Source of the DNA: Planctomycetaceae bacterium
GTDB lineage: Bacteria > Planctomycetota > Planctomycetia > Pirellulales > Thermoguttaceae
Direction of reading: 5' to 3'
Assembly (NCBI GenBank): GCA_031259095.1
Contig: JAIRLW010000046.1
Span: 1-8,371 of the forward strand
Length of the DNA: 8,371 nucleotides
The position numbers and the translations under genes are program-made. Positions 6,990 to 8,371 of this stretch are shown here, one piece after another. Each line of letters starts with the position of its first letter. The first letter of the stretch is position 1. Below the pieces are notes generated by a model. The model was not told the DNA's origin. It was given only the letters and a program-made list of their open reading frames with translations, and did no database searches.

Positions 6990-7947
6990 TTAATGTACCG
7001 ATATTTGTTTTGATACTTCCCCGAATCGTTCCTTTCACACTGGGATCAAGGATACCGCGTTCACTCATAAATATTGTATTGCTCAATCCGTCGGTAATAC
7101 TTGCAAAAGTTTTTGCCTCTTGCAAGGCATTAGAATATTTCATCAAGTCTGTAGAACCGTTAGCCTGTGCCGTTACGTATGGACTGCGCAGGTCGCAATA
7201 ACCACTTGTATTTTCCGTGAGAGACGAATCGGTCACTGTACAATGGTATCTGTTTGCCCGTGCAAAATCTCCTAACGAAAAAACATAACTGGAATAGGTT
7301 AATTTTTCATTACCGTATTGTGCAATAGACTCTGCTTCTGTTATCCCTAATATATCTAATATCTCAGAACCTCTGGGTTGGCACTCATTACTGGGAATAT
7401 ATGCCTGCATATCCTGACCGTTGTCTCCAACGGCATCGGACGGACATAAGAAACTGTTCACTCTTCCCAAAACTGCTGGAATTCTACCGTAAGTGTACCA
7501 AGAAGAAAAATTAACCATGCCTAGTTGCTCATACCGCCATTTTTGTTCAATAAATTGAAGCAACGGTACTATCGGAGTTGCACCATCACTGGTGGGCGGG
7601 ATGATCCCCATTGTCTCGTGGCATGTGTGGTGTGCCAGTCCTAATTGTTTGAGGTTGTTGGTACACTGCATTCGTCGGGCAGCTTCCCTCGCTGCTTGAA
7701 CGGCGGGCAACAGAATAGCGATTAACATCCCGATAATCGCAATCACCACCAGAAGTTCGACCAACGTAAAGCCGAACCGTGAAGAGCGAACAAAAGGTAA
7801 AAATTGTGTTGAAAAACCGTTGAACAACCAACACTTTTCACGCTCAATTCTTGCCTTTTCTCTACATCTAGCCCCCCCCCCCCCTGTCTTGCCCATTTTA
7901 ACATTGGGATTTTCGCAAAAAATACGGCAAAAATCCCGACCAAACAC
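6949..7947 (-). CDS. DUF1559 pilin-like protein, 5' part (frameshifted)
   Basis: This 332-residue frame carries the front two thirds of a DUF1559 protein, a large planctomycete family with a type IV pilin-like N-terminus; most members have no known function. [17 protein letters not shown] (59-75) gives a prepilin peptidase site after G59 and the hydrophobic helix. [20 protein letters not shown] (79-98) and [16 protein letters not shown] (283-298) are typical of the family. The first 58 residues do not look like a normal prepilin leader and the first codon is GTG. More likely, translation begins at the ATGs at 7970 or 7964, which have AAGGAG in front of them but lie in another frame across the G13 tract. 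A TTG at 7827 would give a leader of usual length without a clear ribosome site. The frame ends prematurely at 6949, and the C-terminal H-x9-DG part follows in another frame. Confidence 0.75.
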   Translation of the reverse strand: MFGRDFCRIFCENPNVKMGKTGGGGARCREKARIEREKCWLFNGFSTQFLPFVRSSRFGFTLVELLVVIAIIGMLIAILLPAVQAAREAARRMQCTNNLKQLGLAHHTCHETMGIIPPTSDGATPIVPLLQFIEQKWRYEQLGMVNFSSWYTYGRIPAVLGRVNSFLCPSDAVGDNGQDMQAYIPSNECQPRGSEILDILGITEAESIAQYGNEKLTYSSYVFSLGDFARANRYHCTVTDSSLTENTSGYCDLRSPYVTAQANGSTDLMKYSNALQEAKTFASITDGLSNTIFMSERGILDPSVKGTIRGSIKTNIGTLTDHILSHDSSNVS

Positions 7948-7970
7948 AACACTAAATTCATCATTGTCAT
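7743..7970 (-). other. Ribosome-site-led short frame running through the G13 tract
   Basis: This is the only frame here with a good ribosome binding site: AAGGAG at 7972-7977, 7 nt before the ATG at 7964. It starts with a hydrophobic stretch ([16 protein letters not shown]) and [10 protein letters not shown], then reads the G-run as four Gly. It continues out of register with the pilin frame to a stop after 75 codons counted from 7970. Residues after the Gly run look like shadow sequence of the DUF1559 gene. I read it as the true 5' end of that gene, put out of frame by the length of the G-run; an independent small membrane peptide is the alternative. Confidence 0.5.
7872..7884. repeat. Homopolymer of 13 C (13 G on the coding strand)
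   Basis: Thirteen uninterrupted C lie near the 5' end of the minus-strand DUF1559 gene. Runs of this length are prone to slipped-strand changes in cells and also to sequencing error. One more G, or two fewer, would place the ATGs at 7970 and 7964 in frame with the pilin domain. Confidence 0.95.
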
Positions 7971-7971
7971 T

Positions 7972-7977
7972 CTCCTT
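7972..7977 (-). promoter_or_regulatory. Shine-Dalgarno site AAGGAG deciding the DUF1559 start
   Basis: AAGGAG is the best ribosome binding site in the window. It is one base from the ATG at 7970 and has ideal 7-nt spacing to the ATG at 7964, which is followed by a third ATG at 7961. It argues for a start here rather than at the GTG at 7947 or the TTG at 7827. Confidence 0.6.
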
Positions 7978-8000
7978 ATTTTCTAAGGTATTACTGAAAT

Positions 8001-8051
8001 AATTGCGATTTGCTTACCGCAAACAAACAGTAAAAAAACATAATCGCAATT
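8001..8051 (-). promoter_or_regulatory. Leader hairpin upstream of the DUF1559 gene
   Basis: AATTGCGATT (8001-8010) and AATCGCAATT (8042-8051) form a perfect 10-bp inverted repeat around 31 bases. It lies between the predicted promoter at 8065-8093 and the ribosome binding site at 7972-7977, so it would fold at the 5' end of the transcript. It could instead be two half-sites of an operator. Confidence 0.5.
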
Positions 8052-8064
8052 GACTCAGATTCAC

Positions 8065-8093
8065 AGTTTACGATGAATCATAAAAATTGTCAA
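8065..8093 (-). promoter_or_regulatory. Consensus-like sigma-70 promoter for the DUF1559 gene
   Basis: On the minus strand TTGACA (8088-8093) and TAAACT (8065-8070) are separated by exactly 17 bp. This is the best promoter match in the window. Transcription would start near 8058 and give a leader of about 90 nt to the ATGs at 7970 and 7964. Confidence 0.6.
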
Positions 8094-8094
8094 G

Positions 8095-8123
8095 CGGAAA
8101 AATTTGTTTTTGACAAATTTCCG
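8095..8123. repeat. Hairpin overlapping the upstream edge of the promoter
   Basis: CGGAAAAATTTGT (8095-8107) and ACAAATTTCCG (8113-8123) pair around a 5-nt loop, with two A unpaired. It lies between the end of the RNase III-like gene and the DUF1559 promoter, just upstream of the -35 box. It could be a terminator for the former or a protein-binding site for the latter. Confidence 0.4.
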
Positions 8124-8168
8124 AAAAAATTTTCTAGCGTTCACAGAAACAAGTCGGCTATCGTCAAC

Positions 8169-8230
8169 GCGACCGTAGGTGAAAACCTTTTAGCAAAAGG
8201 CCGCCTACCTAATAAGGTCGCCTACCTTGT
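8169..8230. repeat. Structured intergenic element with nested stems
   Basis: Three nested pairings are visible: GCGACC (8169-8174) with GGTCGC (8216-8221), TAGGT (8176-8180) with ACCTA (8207-8211), and CCTTTT (8186-8191) with AAAAGG (8195-8200) around AGC. In addition CGCCTACCT is repeated at 8202-8210 and 8219-8227. It lies about 60-120 bp behind the RNase III-like gene. A dispersed repeat or a small structured RNA are both possible; no known RNA family is recognised. Confidence 0.4.
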
Positions 8231-8252
8231 ATTTTCAAGCACAAACAGTATT

Positions 8253-8281
8253 AACCTCAACCCCATTAACCCCAACCCCGC
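8253..8281 (-). other. G-rich tract right behind the RNase III-like stop codon
   Basis: On the minus strand three GGGG runs and a GG run are spaced by TT, TTAAT and TTGA, starting 7 bases after the stop codon at 8286. This could form a two-tetrad G-quadruplex in the transcript 3' end. It may equally be a short degenerate repeat with a GGGGTT core. Confidence 0.4.
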
Positions 8282-8285
8282 ATTC

Positions 8286-8371
8286 CTAATGAATGTATGA
8301 CGGCAGATCGCCCTGAATGACAGACAATGCGTTTTCTGCGGCGCGTTGTTCTGCTTCCTTTTTTGACGCGC
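8286..8371 (-). CDS. rnc: dsRNA-binding protein C-terminus, probably ribonuclease III (partial)
   Basis: Only the last 27 codons and the TAG stop (8286-8288) are in the window; the gene continues beyond 8371. The first residues, ASKKEAEQRAAENAL, are the last helix of a double-stranded-RNA-binding domain, where the KKEAEQ segment contacts the RNA phosphates. In bacteria this helix at a protein's C-terminus nearly always belongs to RNase III, which cuts double-stranded precursors of rRNA and mRNA. The nuclease domain is not visible, so the symbol is an inference. The tail SVIQGDLPSYIH is short, as usual for RNase III. The neighbouring DUF1559 gene has its own promoter and the spacer holds hairpins, so co-transcription is unlikely. 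Confidence 0.7.
   Translation of the reverse strand, partial: ASKKEAEQRAAENALSVIQGDLPSYIH

Noticed and set aside
6949..6992. Programmed ribosomal frameshift joining the two DUF1559 parts
   Set aside because: No slippery heptamer with downstream structure or +1 signal of a known kind is visible, and DUF1559 genes are not known for recoding. A mutation or sequence error is simpler.
8073..8300. 75-residue plus-strand open frame between the DUF1559 and RNase III-like genes
   Set aside because: It runs across hairpins, the structured repeat and the C-rich tract, overlaps the end of the RNase III-like gene, has no ribosome site and has low-complexity sequence (NSINLNPINPNP).

Overview
The window looks like a piece of an AT-rich (by eye low-40s % GC) genome of an anaerobic planctomycete. 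The strongest taxonomic evidence is a DUF1559 pilin-like protein with both family marks: the [17 protein letters not shown] prepilin segment and the C-terminal H-x9-DG motif. A membrane-anchored Ser/Thr kinase, a tiny lipoprotein of the 'DGKPLAGAMVTL' type, weak or absent Shine-Dalgarno sites and intergenic spaces full of palindromic repeats fit the same picture. The [FeFe]-hydrogenase-like protein suggests an anoxic habitat such as gut or sediment; the habitat is inference.

Layout, left to right. 1-139: repeat-rich spacer. 140-1924 (-): PAS-bearing [FeFe]-hydrogenase-like protein of the sensory type. 1925-2491: spacer with two copies of a 70-80 bp palindromic element, a 9-bp tandem repeat and a 100-bp palindrome. 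2492-3556 (-): OmpA/MotB-type lipoprotein. 3557-3892: divergent promoter region. 3893-5434 (+): Ser/Thr protein kinase with one transmembrane helix. 5435-5535: perfect 14-bp hairpin between convergent genes. 5536-6060 (-): small lipoprotein whose ATG directly abuts a (CAA)10 tract. 6092-6518: composite inverted repeats and a 14-bp hairpin. 6519-7970 (-): a DUF1559 gene broken at two places, a 13-G run near its 5' end and a frameshift near 6985. 7971-8285: its probable promoter and leader, then repeats. 8286-8371 (-): the last 27 codons of a double-stranded-RNA-binding protein, most likely RNase III.

No clear operon joins these genes. They are separated by 100-570 bp spacers, and each can be read as a single transcription unit. 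Three encode cell-envelope proteins (OmpA-like lipoprotein, small lipoprotein, pilin-like protein). Two are signalling proteins (hydrogenase-like sensor and membrane kinase). No phage, transposase, CRISPR, tRNA or rRNA gene was seen.

The most interesting points are: (i) the altered H-cluster pocket of the hydrogenase-like protein; (ii) the DUF1559 gene, where a consensus promoter, a leader hairpin and a good ribosome binding site lead into a reading frame that a G13 tract puts out of register with the pilin domain, so that G14 or G11 would restore it; and (iii) several families of palindromic intergenic repeats, two of which lie just behind stop codons.
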